Source: Rubrivirga sp046845755
GTDB taxonomy: Bacteria > Bacteroidota > Rhodothermia > Rhodothermales > Rubricoccaceae
DNA length: 64,000 bases
Assembly: GCF_046845755.1 (NCBI RefSeq)
Contig: NZ_CP177357.1
Coordinates: 1,674,001 to 1,738,000 of the forward strand
Direction: 5' to 3'
The position numbers and the translations under genes are program-made. Below the pieces are notes generated by a model that was not told the DNA's origin, searched no databases, and was given only the letters and a program-made list of their open reading frames with translations. Shown here piece by piece: positions 33,447 to 41,626 of this stretch (the stretch's first letter is position 1; each line of letters starts with the position of its first letter).

Positions 33447-34760
33447 ATGGCCGACCTCCGCCGCTTCCGCTCCCGCGTCCCTTTCGGCCTGGTCGCGACG
33501 TTCGCCCGAAACCTGCAGGCCGGCGTCGCCCGGCTCGATGCGATCGGGGGCGACCTCGTCGAGGCCCGGGTCCCCGGCCTGCCCCCCGTGGTCCTGGTCC
33601 GCCACCCGGACGTGCTCCGCGAGCTGCTGATCGACCGCGACGCCGACTTCACCAAAGCGCGCGGCCTACGGCTGGCGCGGCAGATCCTCGGCGACGGGCT
33701 GCTCACCAGCGAGCCGCCCGACCACACGCGGCGGCGACGCCTCGTGCTCCCGGCCTTCCACCACGGCCGGCTGGTCGGCTACGGCGAGACGATGGTCGCG
33801 CTCGCCAACGCCGAGGCCGCAGGTTGGACCGACGGCGCGCCGTTCGACGCCGTCGCCGCGATGAGCCGGCTGGCGCTGGCGATCGCCGGACGCACGCTGT
33901 TCGGCGCCGACGTGCTGTCCGACGCCGACCGCGTGAGCGCGGCTGTCCACAACGCGATGGCCGCCTTCGACGGCGCCCAGTTCCCGTTCGCCGACAAGCT
34001 GACGTGGCTGCCGCTGCCCGCCAACCGCACCTCGCGCCGCGCCCGCGCCGTCCTCGACGAGGTCGTGTACCGCGTGATCGCCGAGCACCGGTCGTCGGGC
34101 CCTACTGATGACCTGCTGGGCATCCTGCTGGAAGCGCGCGACGAGGACTCGGGGGAGGCCTTGACCGACCTCGAACTCCGCGATGAGGCCATGACGCTGT
34201 TGCTGGCCGGGCACGAGACGACGGCGACGGCGCTGGCGTGGACGTGGCTCCTGCTGGCGCAGCACCCCGACGCCGAGGCCCGCCTGCACGCCGAGGTCGA
34301 CGCGGTCGACGGCGACTTGTCGCTCGCGTCGCTCGCGGACCTGCCGTACACCCGAGCCGTCTTTGCGGAGTCGTTGCGGTTGTACCCGCCTGCCTGGGCG
34401 GTCGGTCGGGAGGCCGCGCGCGACACGTCGCTCGGCGGGCACCCCGTCCCGCGGCGCTCGACGGTCCTGTTCGCGCCGCTGCACCTCCACCGGGATGAAC
34501 AGTTCTGGGACGCGCCCGACGCGTTCCTCCCCCAGCGGCACCTGAGGGCCAACGACCGGCACAAGTTTGCCTTCGTCCCATTCAGCGTCGGCCGGAGGGG
34601 CTGCGTCGGGGAGCGCTTCGCGTGGGCCGAGGGGACGCTGGTGCTGGCGGCGATCGCGCGGCGTTGGCGGCTCGTGCTCGATGGCGACCCGCCCCGCCCG
34701 CACGGATCCGTGACCTTGCGGCCTGCCGGGCCGCTCAGGATGCGCCCGGAGGTCCGCTAA
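33447..34760 (+). CDS. Cytochrome P450
   Basis: A 437-residue soluble heme mono-oxygenase. The I-helix oxygen-binding motif is LLAGHETTATALAWTW, the K-helix ExxR is ESLRLYPPAW, and the heme-binding loop FVPFSVGRRGCVGERFAW has axial Cys386. No N-terminal membrane anchor is seen, as usual for bacterial P450s. No ferredoxin, reductase or biosynthetic partner is adjacent, so redox partner and substrate are unknown; many such enzymes hydroxylate fatty acids or terpenoids. It is divergent from the S74 surface gene. Confidence 0.95.
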   Translation: MADLRRFRSRVPFGLVATFARNLQAGVARLDAIGGDLVEARVPGLPPVVLVRHPDVLRELLIDRDADFTKARGLRLARQILGDGLLTSEPPDHTRRRRLVLPAFHHGRLVGYGETMVALANAEAAGWTDGAPFDAVAAMSRLALAIAGRTLFGADVLSDADRVSAAVHNAMAAFDGAQFPFADKLTWLPLPANRTSRRARAVLDEVVYRVIAEHRSSGPTDDLLGILLEARDEDSGEALTDLELRDEAMTLLLAGHETTATALAWTWLLLAQHPDAEARLHAEVDAVDGDLSLASLADLPYTRAVFAESLRLYPPAWAVGREAARDTSLGGHPVPRRSTVLFAPLHLHRDEQFWDAPDAFLPQRHLRANDRHKFAFVPFSVGRRGCVGERFAWAEGTLVLAAIARRWRLVLDGDPPRPHGSVTLRPAGPLRMRPEVR

Positions 34761-34890
34761 GGGCAATCGAACCGGAGGTTAGAGGGAGTCCCTGAAAGCC
34801 GTCGGCGAGGGTACGGAAGACGGAACGCCCCACGTCACAGGGCTGTCACCCCCCTGTCGGATCCTCCAGGCACCCCCCGCCCCTCCGCCG

Positions 34891-35214
34891 ATGTCCACTC
34901 GCCCCCCGCTCGCCGACACGCTGCCGTTCGCGGCCGACTTCGTGATCGAGATCCTAGCCGCCGCCTCGCGCGCGCCGTTCGGACAGCTCTCCTGGGTCGA
35001 GATCAACCGGCTGGCGGCGCGCTGGCTCCGCCCGGCCGCAGGCGATGCCGGCCTCGACTCGTCGCGCTTGGGGCACGAGGTCGTCATCGAAATGTCGGCG
35101 CACGGGCTGCTCGACATCGAAATGACGAGCGCGGCCGACGGGCGCCTGATGGTCCACCACGTCGCCCACCCCCGCATCTGGGGCGTCCGCGCCGCGCAGA
35201 CGCTGGCGGCCTAG
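34891..35214 (+). CDS. Hypothetical protein (107 residues)
   Basis: A soluble protein that I do not recognise. It begins STRPPLADTLPFAADFVIEI and contains ASRAPFGQLSWVEINRLAAR and EVVIEMSAHGLLDIEMTSAA, a mix of helix and strand that could be a small winged-helix or dimerisation domain. There is no signal peptide, membrane segment or catalytic motif. Its stop codon shares the four-base palindrome CTAG with the convergent gene at 35211. Base composition is typical of the genome. Confidence 0.6.
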   Translation: MSTRPPLADTLPFAADFVIEILAAASRAPFGQLSWVEINRLAARWLRPAAGDAGLDSSRLGHEVVIEMSAHGLLDIEMTSAADGRLMVHHVAHPRIWGVRAAQTLAA

Positions 35215-35444
35215 GGGCGCGGGCCGTCCCGCGGCTCCTCCCACTCCTCGATGACGCGCGCGTCGGTCATGTTGGGGTCGACCTCGCGGTCGAAGGCGCG
35301 CTTGGCCTCGACGGCCGTCTCGGCGGCCTTCTCGAGCCCCCGGTCGATGGCGCCCGCCAGCAGGCGCACGCCGCCGCCGGCCAACAGGCCAACGCGCTCG
35401 GCCAGGCCCGCCTTGGCGAACCGTTCGGGCCACGACTGACTCAT
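35211..35444 (-). CDS. Hypothetical small protein (77 residues)
   Basis: A soluble, mainly helical protein: SQSWPERFAKAGLAERVGLL then AIDRGLEKAAETAVEAKRAF, ending in an acidic/proline tail (VIEEWEEPRDGPRP). No family is recognised. The start ATG overlaps the stop of the upstream 111-residue protein (ATGA), so the two are coupled and probably act together. It ends against the convergent gene at 34891 (shared CTAG). Confidence 0.6.
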   Translation of the reverse strand: MSQSWPERFAKAGLAERVGLLAGGGVRLLAGAIDRGLEKAAETAVEAKRAFDREVDPNMTDARVIEEWEEPRDGPRP

Positions 35445-35776
35445 GCGTCGTCCCCGGGCGGCGTGCGCCTGCCGGCGGTCTTGCCCCCGCCCTTCTTAGA
35501 CGACGGCTTTTTGGCTGCCGGCTTCGGTTTCGGCGCGGGCGGCGTGACGGGCGGCGGCGGCGGCGGGGCGCCGACATCGGCGGGCTCGGACGCGCGGAAC
35601 CAGGCGTCGATGTCGAGGTCGTCGATCGTCTCGGCGGCGCGGCGGCCGGTCTCGGCGAGCGCCTGGCTCAAGGTCTCGAAGGTGGCCTCCAGCACAAACG
35701 CCGCCTTGCGGGAGGTGCCGAGGTCGGAGAACGCATCGCGGACGGCGTCGAGGGGGTCGGGCGTGGGGCGGGCCAT
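35441..35776 (-). CDS. Small protein with Pro/Lys-rich C-terminal tail (phasin-like helical head)
   Basis: A 111-residue protein. A helical head (LDAVRDAFSDLGTSRKAAFV and ETLSQALAETGRRAAETIDD) looks phasin-like or coiled-coil, which is an inference. It is followed by a low-complexity tail of proline and then lysine/alanine (PKPKPAAKKPSSKKGGGKTA) resembling bacterial histone H1-like tails and the TopA tail at 37135-37250. DNA or polyanion binding is therefore possible. It is coupled to the 77-residue protein by an ATGA overlap and divergent from rsgA. Confidence 0.6.
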   Translation of the reverse strand: MARPTPDPLDAVRDAFSDLGTSRKAAFVLEATFETLSQALAETGRRAAETIDDLDIDAWFRASEPADVGAPPPPPPVTPPAPKPKPAAKKPSSKKGGGKTAGRRTPPGDDA

Positions 35777-35856
35777 GAGTCGGGGGGAAGAGGGCAGCGG
35801 ACGGAGCCTGAGTCGGCTGCCTGCGTTGGACGAGACCTCCCCTCGAGTGTTTCACT

Positions 35857-36966
35857 GTGTCCGAGACCGACGACCGCCCCGACGCCCCCGACGATGCGCC
35901 CCCGCGCGAGCCCGTTCGCGGCCTCGTGCTCCGCTCGACGGGCAGTTGGTACGACATCCGCACCGACGACGGCGACGACGTGCGCGCCCGCATCCGGGGC
36001 CGCTTCCGGCTCGACGCGCTCGAGATCGACGAAACGAACCCGATCGCCGTCGGCGACCGCGTCCGGCTCACGATCGGCGACGACGGGAGCGGCTTTATCA
36101 CCGACATCGAGCCGCGAGAGACGCAGCTCAGCCGCCGCGCCGCCGGCAAGCGCGGGGCTGTCCGCGAGCACGTCATCGTGGCCAACATCGACCGCGCGTG
36201 GGTGGTGCAGTCCGTCTACGAGCCCAAGGTCAACCCCGGCTTCGTCGACCGCTTTCTCGTCGCCGCCGAGACGCGCCACATCCCGGCCGGGATCGTGATG
36301 AACAAGACGGACCTGATGGAGGACTCGCCGCGTGCTCAGGAGGCCGTCGCGTTCTGGCAGGAGCTCTACGAAGGGCTCGGCTACCCGGTGATCCTGACGT
36401 CCGTCGTCACGGGACGGGGCATCGACACGTTCCGGGCCGCGCTGGCGGACCGCGTGAGCGTCGTGTCCGGTCCGTCGGGCGTCGGGAAGTCGAGCCTGCT
36501 CAATGCCATCGAGCCCGGCCTCCGGCTGGCGACGTCCGAGATCAGCGAGAAGACGCAAAAGGGGCGACACACCACGACGTTCGCCACGCTTCTCGAGGCA
36601 GGCGGCGGATGGGTGGCCGACACGCCCGGCATCCGCGAGTTCGGCCTGTGGGACATGGCGCCCGAAGAACTCGGCGGCTACTTCGTCGAGTTCCTCGACT
36701 ACATCCCCGACTGCCGCTTTCCGGACTGCACGCACGCCCACGAACCCGGCTGCGCCGTCCAGTCCGCCGTCGACGAGGGCGAGATCACGCCGGAGCGCTA
36801 CGGTAGCTACCTCGCGATGCTCGAGACCGTCATCGAGTCGCACCGGCTGACGAAGGAGGCGCGGTGGCGCACGCTCGGCCGCCCCGACGACCCCGACGAC
36901 CCGTTCGTCGACGCCGAGGAGCGCACGTACAACAACCCCGACGGTCGGGCGCCGGGCGAGGGCTGA
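35857..36966 (+). CDS. rsgA: Ribosome small-subunit GTPase RsgA
   Basis: Circularly permuted GTPase that assists late 30S maturation, 369 residues. An N-terminal OB-fold (about 20-95) precedes the permuted G domain, with G4 IVMNKTDLME before Walker A GPSGVGKSSLLN (205-216) and G3 DTPGIREFGLW. The C-terminal zinc-binding helical domain has DCRFPDCTHAHEPGCAV. The start is GTG, chosen because OB-fold similarity begins soon after. A hairpin terminator for this gene overlaps the 3' end of convergent topA. Confidence 0.95.
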   Translation: MSETDDRPDAPDDAPPREPVRGLVLRSTGSWYDIRTDDGDDVRARIRGRFRLDALEIDETNPIAVGDRVRLTIGDDGSGFITDIEPRETQLSRRAAGKRGAVREHVIVANIDRAWVVQSVYEPKVNPGFVDRFLVAAETRHIPAGIVMNKTDLMEDSPRAQEAVAFWQELYEGLGYPVILTSVVTGRGIDTFRAALADRVSVVSGPSGVGKSSLLNAIEPGLRLATSEISEKTQKGRHTTTFATLLEAGGGWVADTPGIREFGLWDMAPEELGGYFVEFLDYIPDCRFPDCTHAHEPGCAVQSAVDEGEITPERYGSYLAMLETVIESHRLTKEARWRTLGRPDDPDDPFVDAEERTYNNPDGRAPGEG

Positions 36967-37029
36967 CACAAGCCGCCCGCAATCACGGATCAGAGAGGCG
37001 TAGCGCGCTCCCCGTCCGCACGACTGGTA

Positions 37030-37093
37030 CGACGACCGCTTGCGATCGGCGGCACGGCTCCGGAGCACCACCCAATCGCGCCAGCGGTCGTCG
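37030..37093. repeat. Inverted repeat in the rsgA-topA gap
   Basis: Perfect 11-base arms, cgacgaccgct (37030-37040) and agcggtcgtcg (37083-37093), enclose an inner 5-bp stem (gcgat 37042-37046 with atcgc 37075-37079) and a loop containing the palindrome gctccggagc. Either strand could fold into a composite stem-loop. Function unknown. Confidence 0.6.
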
Positions 37094-37097
37094 CCGC

Positions 37098-37146
37098 GAC
37101 AGCTGACCGGCACCCCGAAGCACGGTCTCGGTCAGCTGTCTTTCTT
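37098..37146 (+). terminator. rsgA terminator overlapping the end of topA
   Basis: Perfect 12-base arms gacagctgaccg (37098-37109) and cggtcagctgtc (37129-37140), with a 19-base loop, are followed by tttctt. The right arm includes the topA stop codon (37132-37134). The T-rich side favours the rsgA transcript. Confidence 0.7.
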
Positions 37147-39780
37147 GGCCGCCGGCTTTTTGGCCGGAGCCTTTTTCTTCGCGGCGGGCTTCTTCTTGGC
37201 GGGCGCCTTCTTCTTGGCCGGGGCCTTTTTCTTTTTGGCCCCGCCCTTGGCCGCCTTGGCGTCGACGAGCTCGACGGCCTGTTCGAGCGTGATCTCGTCC
37301 TTGTCCTGGTCCTTGGGGATCGTCGCGTTCGTCTTCTCGTGCTTGACGTACGGCCCGTAGCGGCCCTCGAACACGTCGATCGGCTTGCCCGAGACCGGGT
37401 GCGCACCGAGGGTCCGCAGCGGGGCGGCTTTCTGGCGTTTCTGCGCGATCAGCTCGAGGGCGCGCTCGAGCCCGACCGTCAGCACCTCGTCGCCGTCGGC
37501 CGCCTTGAGGCTGGCGAAGGTCCGCTCGTGCTGCACGTAGGGGCCGTAGCGGCCGATGTTAGCCTTGATCTCGTTCCCCGTCTCCGGGTGCAGGCCGACC
37601 GTCCGGGGCAGGCCGAGCAGGCCGATGGCGAGCTCGAGGTCCACGTCTTCCGGCTTGGTGCCCTTGGGCAGCGAGGTCCGCTTGGGCTTGGGCGCCTTTT
37701 TGTCCTCCAGCTGGTCGTTGTCGCCGAGCTGCACGTAGGGGCCGTACGGGCCGGACTTCAGCAGGATCGGCTGGCTCGCCTCGGGGTGAATGCCGACCAC
37801 GCGCTCGTCGTTGTTGCCGTCGACGAGCGCCGCGATGTCGGCCTCGGTGAGGTCGGCCGGAGCGGCCTCCGGGGGGAGCGACGATGTGCTCCCGTCGGGC
37901 GCGGCGGCGTACGGGCCGTAGCGGCCGACGCGGACCTCGTAGTCGCCCCACTTGACGTGCCGCATGGTCGAGATCTCGCGCGGGTCGATCGTCTCGACGC
38001 CCTGCTCGATCCGCTTTTCCAGCCCCTCGGGACCGTTGAAGAAGCGCTCGAGGTAGGGGCCGCGCTGCTCCGTGCCGCCCGCGATCTGGTCCAGCTCCTC
38101 CTCCATCCGGGCGGTGAACTTGGTGTCGACCAGCCGCTCGAAGTTTTTCGCCAGCAGGTTCGTCACCGCCATGCCCGTGAAGGTGGGCACCAGCTGGTTC
38201 TTGTCGCGGATGACGTAGCCGCGCCGGACGACGGTGTCGATGATTGAGGCGTACGTCGACGGGCGGCCGACGCCGGCCTTCTCGAGCGCCTGGACGAGCG
38301 AGGCGTCGGTGTACCGCGCCGGGGGCTTGGTCTCGTGGCCGACGGCGTCGACGGCCTTGCATGCGGGCGTGTCGCCTTGGGCGAGCGCGGGCAGCGGGCT
38401 GTCGCGGTCGTCGAGCGCGGCGGACGGGTCGTCCTTGCCCTCGACGTAGGCCCGGAAAAAGCCCGGGAACTCGATGACCTGGCCGTTCGCGCGGAACGTG
38501 CTCGCGTCGTCGGTCCCCTCGGCGGCTAGGATGGTGGCGCGCGTGCGGAGCAGGCGGGCGTCCGCCATCTGGCTGGCGACGGTCCGCTTCCAGATCAGGT
38601 CGTAAAGTTTGGCCTCGTCGCCGGACAGCCCAAGCTCCGACTTCGTCTTCATCTGGGTGCCCGCCGGGCGGATCGCCTCGTGCGCCTCCTGGGCGTTGCG
38701 GACCTTGCCCGAGAACTGGCGCGGCGACGGCGACAGGTACTCCTTGCCGTAGCGCGCCTCGACGGCCCCGCGCGCGGCGGCGAGCGCCTCCGCCGACAGC
38801 GTCGTGGAGTCGGTACGCATGTAGGTGATGTGGCCCTGCTCGTAGAGCTTCTGGGCCGTCTGCATCGTGCGCCGGGCGCTCATCCCGATCTTGCGGTTCG
38901 CCTCCTGCTGCAGCGTCGACGTGATGAACGGCGCGGATGGCTTGCGCGTGGCCTTTTTCTGTTCGACCTCCGAAATCCGCCACGGCGCGTCCTTGAGGCG
39001 GCCGGCGAGCGACGTCGCGTCGGCCTCGCCGAGCACGAACGCGTCGCTCTTGTCTTTGAGCTTGCCGGTCTTCTCGTCGAAGTCCTTGCCGGTCGCCAGC
39101 CGCTGGTCGCCCAAGTGAGTCATCTTGGCCTCGAACGGGACGCCCGCCTGGGTCAGCGTCGCGTTGAGGTCGAAGTAGCCGGCCGAGATAAAGTCGAGCC
39201 GCTCCCACTCGCGCTCGACGAGCACGCGGACGGCGACTGACTGGACGCGGCCTGCCGATAGCTTGGGCGCGATCTTTTTCCACAGGACCGGCGAGACCGA
39301 GTAGCCCACGAGCCGGTCGAGCACGCGCCGCGCCTCCTGGGCGTCGACGAGTCGGGTGTCGAGCTCGCGCGTCTCGTCGAGCGCCTTCAGGATGGCCTCC
39401 TTGGTGATCTCGTGGAACACCATCCGCTTGACGGGGACCTTGGGCTGGAGCACCTCCAGGAGGTGCCAGCCGATGGACTCGCCCTCGCGGTCCTCATCCG
39501 TCGCGAGGTAGAGCTCGTCGGCGTCCTTGAGGGCGTCCTTGAGCATCTTGACCGTCTTCCGCTTGTCGGCCGGGACCACGTAGAGCGGCGTGAACCCGTC
39601 CTCGACGTTGACGCCGAGCCGCGCCCACTTCTCCTTCTTGACCTTGGCCGGGATCTCCGACGCCGACGACGGCAGGTCGCGGACGTGGCCCATCGAGGCC
39701 TCGACCTGGTAGCCGGCGGGCAAGAACTTCCGGATCGTCCGGGCCTTGGTGGGAGACTCGACGACGACGAGGCGCTTCAT
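37132..39780 (-). CDS. topA: DNA topoisomerase I (type IA)
   Basis: Relaxes negative supercoils. It has 882 residues from the ATG at 39780, where the Toprim opening RLVVVESPTKARTIRKFL begins; the longer open frame upstream lies inside serC and is not coding. Toprim acidic residues are in YLATDEDREGESIGWHL. The active-site Tyr320 is in GHITYMRTDSTTLS. The C-terminal half has several topoisomerase I C-terminal repeats (each ending in a form of GRYGPYV) rather than four-Cys zinc fingers, and then a lysine/alanine tail (KKKAPAKKKPAAKKKAPAKK) likely to bind DNA. It lies 144 bases downstream of serC. Confidence 0.96.
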   Translation of the reverse strand: MKRLVVVESPTKARTIRKFLPAGYQVEASMGHVRDLPSSASEIPAKVKKEKWARLGVNVEDGFTPLYVVPADKRKTVKMLKDALKDADELYLATDEDREGESIGWHLLEVLQPKVPVKRMVFHEITKEAILKALDETRELDTRLVDAQEARRVLDRLVGYSVSPVLWKKIAPKLSAGRVQSVAVRVLVEREWERLDFISAGYFDLNATLTQAGVPFEAKMTHLGDQRLATGKDFDEKTGKLKDKSDAFVLGEADATSLAGRLKDAPWRISEVEQKKATRKPSAPFITSTLQQEANRKIGMSARRTMQTAQKLYEQGHITYMRTDSTTLSAEALAAARGAVEARYGKEYLSPSPRQFSGKVRNAQEAHEAIRPAGTQMKTKSELGLSGDEAKLYDLIWKRTVASQMADARLLRTRATILAAEGTDDASTFRANGQVIEFPGFFRAYVEGKDDPSAALDDRDSPLPALAQGDTPACKAVDAVGHETKPPARYTDASLVQALEKAGVGRPSTYASIIDTVVRRGYVIRDKNQLVPTFTGMAVTNLLAKNFERLVDTKFTARMEEELDQIAGGTEQRGPYLERFFNGPEGLEKRIEQGVETIDPREISTMRHVKWGDYEVRVGRYGPYAAAPDGSTSSLPPEAAPADLTEADIAALVDGNNDERVVGIHPEASQPILLKSGPYGPYVQLGDNDQLEDKKAPKPKRTSLPKGTKPEDVDLELAIGLLGLPRTVGLHPETGNEIKANIGRYGPYVQHERTFASLKAADGDEVLTVGLERALELIAQKRQKAAPLRTLGAHPVSGKPIDVFEGRYGPYVKHEKTNATIPKDQDKDEITLEQAVELVDAKAAKGGAKKKKAPAKKKAPAKKKPAAKKKAPAKKPAAKKDS

Positions 39781-39809
39781 AAGTGGGGGTCCGTGTGTTT
39801 TCAGGCCGC

Positions 39810-39817
39810 GCAAGCTA
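39810..39817 (-). promoter_or_regulatory. TAGCTTGC promoter box for topA
   Basis: Minus-strand TAGCTTGC lies 29 bases before the topA ATG, in the serC-topA gap. The same octamer precedes pyrC. Confidence 0.45.
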
Positions 39818-39832
39818 GCGGCATCCGGTGAC

Positions 39833-39855
39833 GGCCCCGCGGCACAGGCGGGGCC
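39833..39855. other. GC-rich hairpin between serC and topA
   Basis: ggccccgc (39833-39840) pairs with gcggggcc (39848-39855) around a 7-base loop. There is no T-run on the minus strand, so it is at best a weak terminator for serC, just upstream of the topA promoter box. Confidence 0.35.
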
Positions 39856-39923
39856 CGGGCTACACGCGGCCCCAGCCGGTGCCGTTCCGACCGCACAGGG
39901 TCTCCTCCCCCACTCCGGATCCG

Positions 39924-41027
39924 CTACCCGTGGTCGGCCTCGAACCGCCGCATAAAGTCGACGAGCGCCTCGACGGACTCGGGCGAGACGGCGTTGTAGA
40001 TCGACGCGCGGACGCCGCCGACCGTCCGGTAGCCCTTGAGGTTGAGCAGACCCTCGGCCGCCGCCTCCTCGATAAAGCGGGCCTCCAGGTCCTCGCTCGG
40101 CAGCCGAAACGTCACGTTCATCGACGAACGGCTGTCGGGGCGGACGGTGCCGCGGTAGAAGGCGCTCGCGTCGATGGCGCCGTAGAGCCGGTCGGTCTTG
40201 GCGCGGTTGCGCTCCACCATGCCCGCCAGCCCGCCGTTGCGCTCGATCCACGCCAGCACCTTGTCGACGAGGTAGATCGCGAAGACGGGCGGCGTGTTGA
40301 AGAGCTTCTTGGCGTGCGTCCCGTAGTCGAGCATCGTCGGCAGGCCCTCGGCGCGCGTCGCCAGAAAGTCCTCGCGGACGAGCACGGCGGTGACGCCGGC
40401 CGGGCCGATGTTTTTCTGGGCGCCCGCGTAGATCAGCCCGTGCTTCTCGACGTCGATGGGCCGGCTCAGAAAGTCCGACGAGGCGTCGCAGACGAGCGGC
40501 ATGTCGACAATCGGGGTCTCGGCAAACTGGGTCCCGTAGATCGTGTTGTTGCTCGTGTAGTGGAGGTAGTGCGCGTCGGCGGGCACGGTCCACTCCGAGG
40601 GGCTCGGGATGTAGCTGTAGTCGGCATCCGCGCTCGACCCTGCGGTGACGACGGTCCCGCCGTGATGCCCGGCGACGATCTCGGCTTCGGTGATCGCCTT
40701 GGCGCTCCACGCACCCGTGTCGAGGTAGGCCGCCGTCCGGCCGTCGCGGAGGAAGTTGAGCGGGACCTGGTGGAACTGCATCGACGCACCACCTTGCAGG
40801 AGCAGCACGTGCCAGTCGGCGCCCAGGCCCAACAGCGACCGCAGGCGCTCGCCGACGCGCTCGTGGACGGCCGAGTATGCCTTTGAGCGGTGGCTGATTT
40901 CCAGGATCGAGGCGCCCGCGCCGGGGTAGGCGGGGAGCTCGTCGCGGGCCTCGTCGAGCACCTCCTGGGGGAGCGCGCCGGGGCCGGCGGAGAAGTTGTG
41001 CTGACGGCGGTCGAGGTCGGCGGGCAT
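39924..41027 (-). CDS. serC: Phosphoserine aminotransferase SerC
   Basis: PLP enzyme making 3-phosphoserine from 3-phosphohydroxypyruvate, for serine synthesis. It has 367 residues from the ATG at 41027, just ahead of the family opening HNFSAGPGALPQEVLDEARD. Further signatures are SILEISHRSKAYSAVHERVG, VLLLQGGASMQFHQVPLNFL and the PLP lysine in LIYAGAQKNIGPAGVTAVL. An in-frame ATG 54 bases upstream would add a non-conserved arginine/proline-rich leader. No other serine-pathway gene is in the window. Confidence 0.95.
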   Translation of the reverse strand: MPADLDRRQHNFSAGPGALPQEVLDEARDELPAYPGAGASILEISHRSKAYSAVHERVGERLRSLLGLGADWHVLLLQGGASMQFHQVPLNFLRDGRTAAYLDTGAWSAKAITEAEIVAGHHGGTVVTAGSSADADYSYIPSPSEWTVPADAHYLHYTSNNTIYGTQFAETPIVDMPLVCDASSDFLSRPIDVEKHGLIYAGAQKNIGPAGVTAVLVREDFLATRAEGLPTMLDYGTHAKKLFNTPPVFAIYLVDKVLAWIERNGGLAGMVERNRAKTDRLYGAIDASAFYRGTVRPDSRSSMNVTFRLPSEDLEARFIEEAAAEGLLNLKGYRTVGGVRASIYNAVSPESVEALVDFMRRFEADHG

Positions 41028-41091
41028 CGGGGCGGGGCGGGTGAGCGGCTGTGGACGTTTGACCGTCGCGTGTGTTCTCACCCGCGCCGAC

Positions 41092-41541
41092 CTACTCGGC
41101 GTCGCAGTCGCGCGTCCGGGTGTCCATGATCTGGACGATCTGCCAGCCGTCGTCGCCGAGCGCCAGCACGAAGGCGTTCGTGCCGCAGTGGCTGAACTGG
41201 CCGCCGGCGTAGAAGCGGTACGGCGTCCACGCGACGGCGAGGCCGTCGTCGATCAAGACCGGGTAGTCGTCCGCCAGCTGCTCGTCGAGGTCGACGGGCG
41301 CGCCCGCGACGGAGGCGAGGAAGGCGCCGATGGGCGTCTGCATCACCGACCGGGCGCCGTTCTGGTTCGCCGCCGTCATCAGTCGCGCCTCGGGGTGCAT
41401 TGTCGCGCGGATGGCGGTCGAGTCCTTGGCGCGCATCCCATCGAAGAGCGCGGTGATGGTGGCGCGGACGGCGGCGTCGGCGTCCTGGGCTTGCGCGGGG
41501 ACCGCGAGCAGAAGGAGGGCGAAGAGTGGGAGGGCGCGCAT
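41092..41541 (-). CDS. Secreted NTF2-like (SnoaL-type) protein
   Basis: A 149-residue exported protein, signal peptide RALPLFALLLLAVPAQAQ. The mature part has the NTF2-like pattern: VRATITALFDGMRAKDSTAI and then RATMHPEARLMTA near the start, AFLASVAGAPVDLDEQLADD in the middle, and VLALGDDGWQIVQIMDTRTR at the end. Such cone-shaped domains bind small ligands or act as enzymes; no catalytic residues stand out. The ATG at 41541 starts the signal peptide. It ends 64 bases before serC on the same strand. Confidence 0.75.
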   Translation of the reverse strand: MRALPLFALLLLAVPAQAQDADAAVRATITALFDGMRAKDSTAIRATMHPEARLMTAANQNGARSVMQTPIGAFLASVAGAPVDLDEQLADDYPVLIDDGLAVAWTPYRFYAGGQFSHCGTNAFVLALGDDGWQIVQIMDTRTRDCDAE

Positions 41542-41626
41542 GGGCGTCGGGGCGGTGTGCGAAAAGGTTATCACCGAGACGGGGCGCCAGCCACCCGGTT
41601 GCAGGCCCCTCCCCTGCCAGCCAGTC

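Noticed and set aside
33447..34760. Natural-product gene cluster around the cytochrome P450 and the PPTase
   Set aside because: No synthase, transporter or tailoring genes surround either gene; they are 21 kb apart with housekeeping genes between.
39781..40710. N-terminal extension of topA into serC
   Set aside because: The Toprim start at 39780 is canonical, and the extension is antisense-frame sequence of serC with no similarity to the family.
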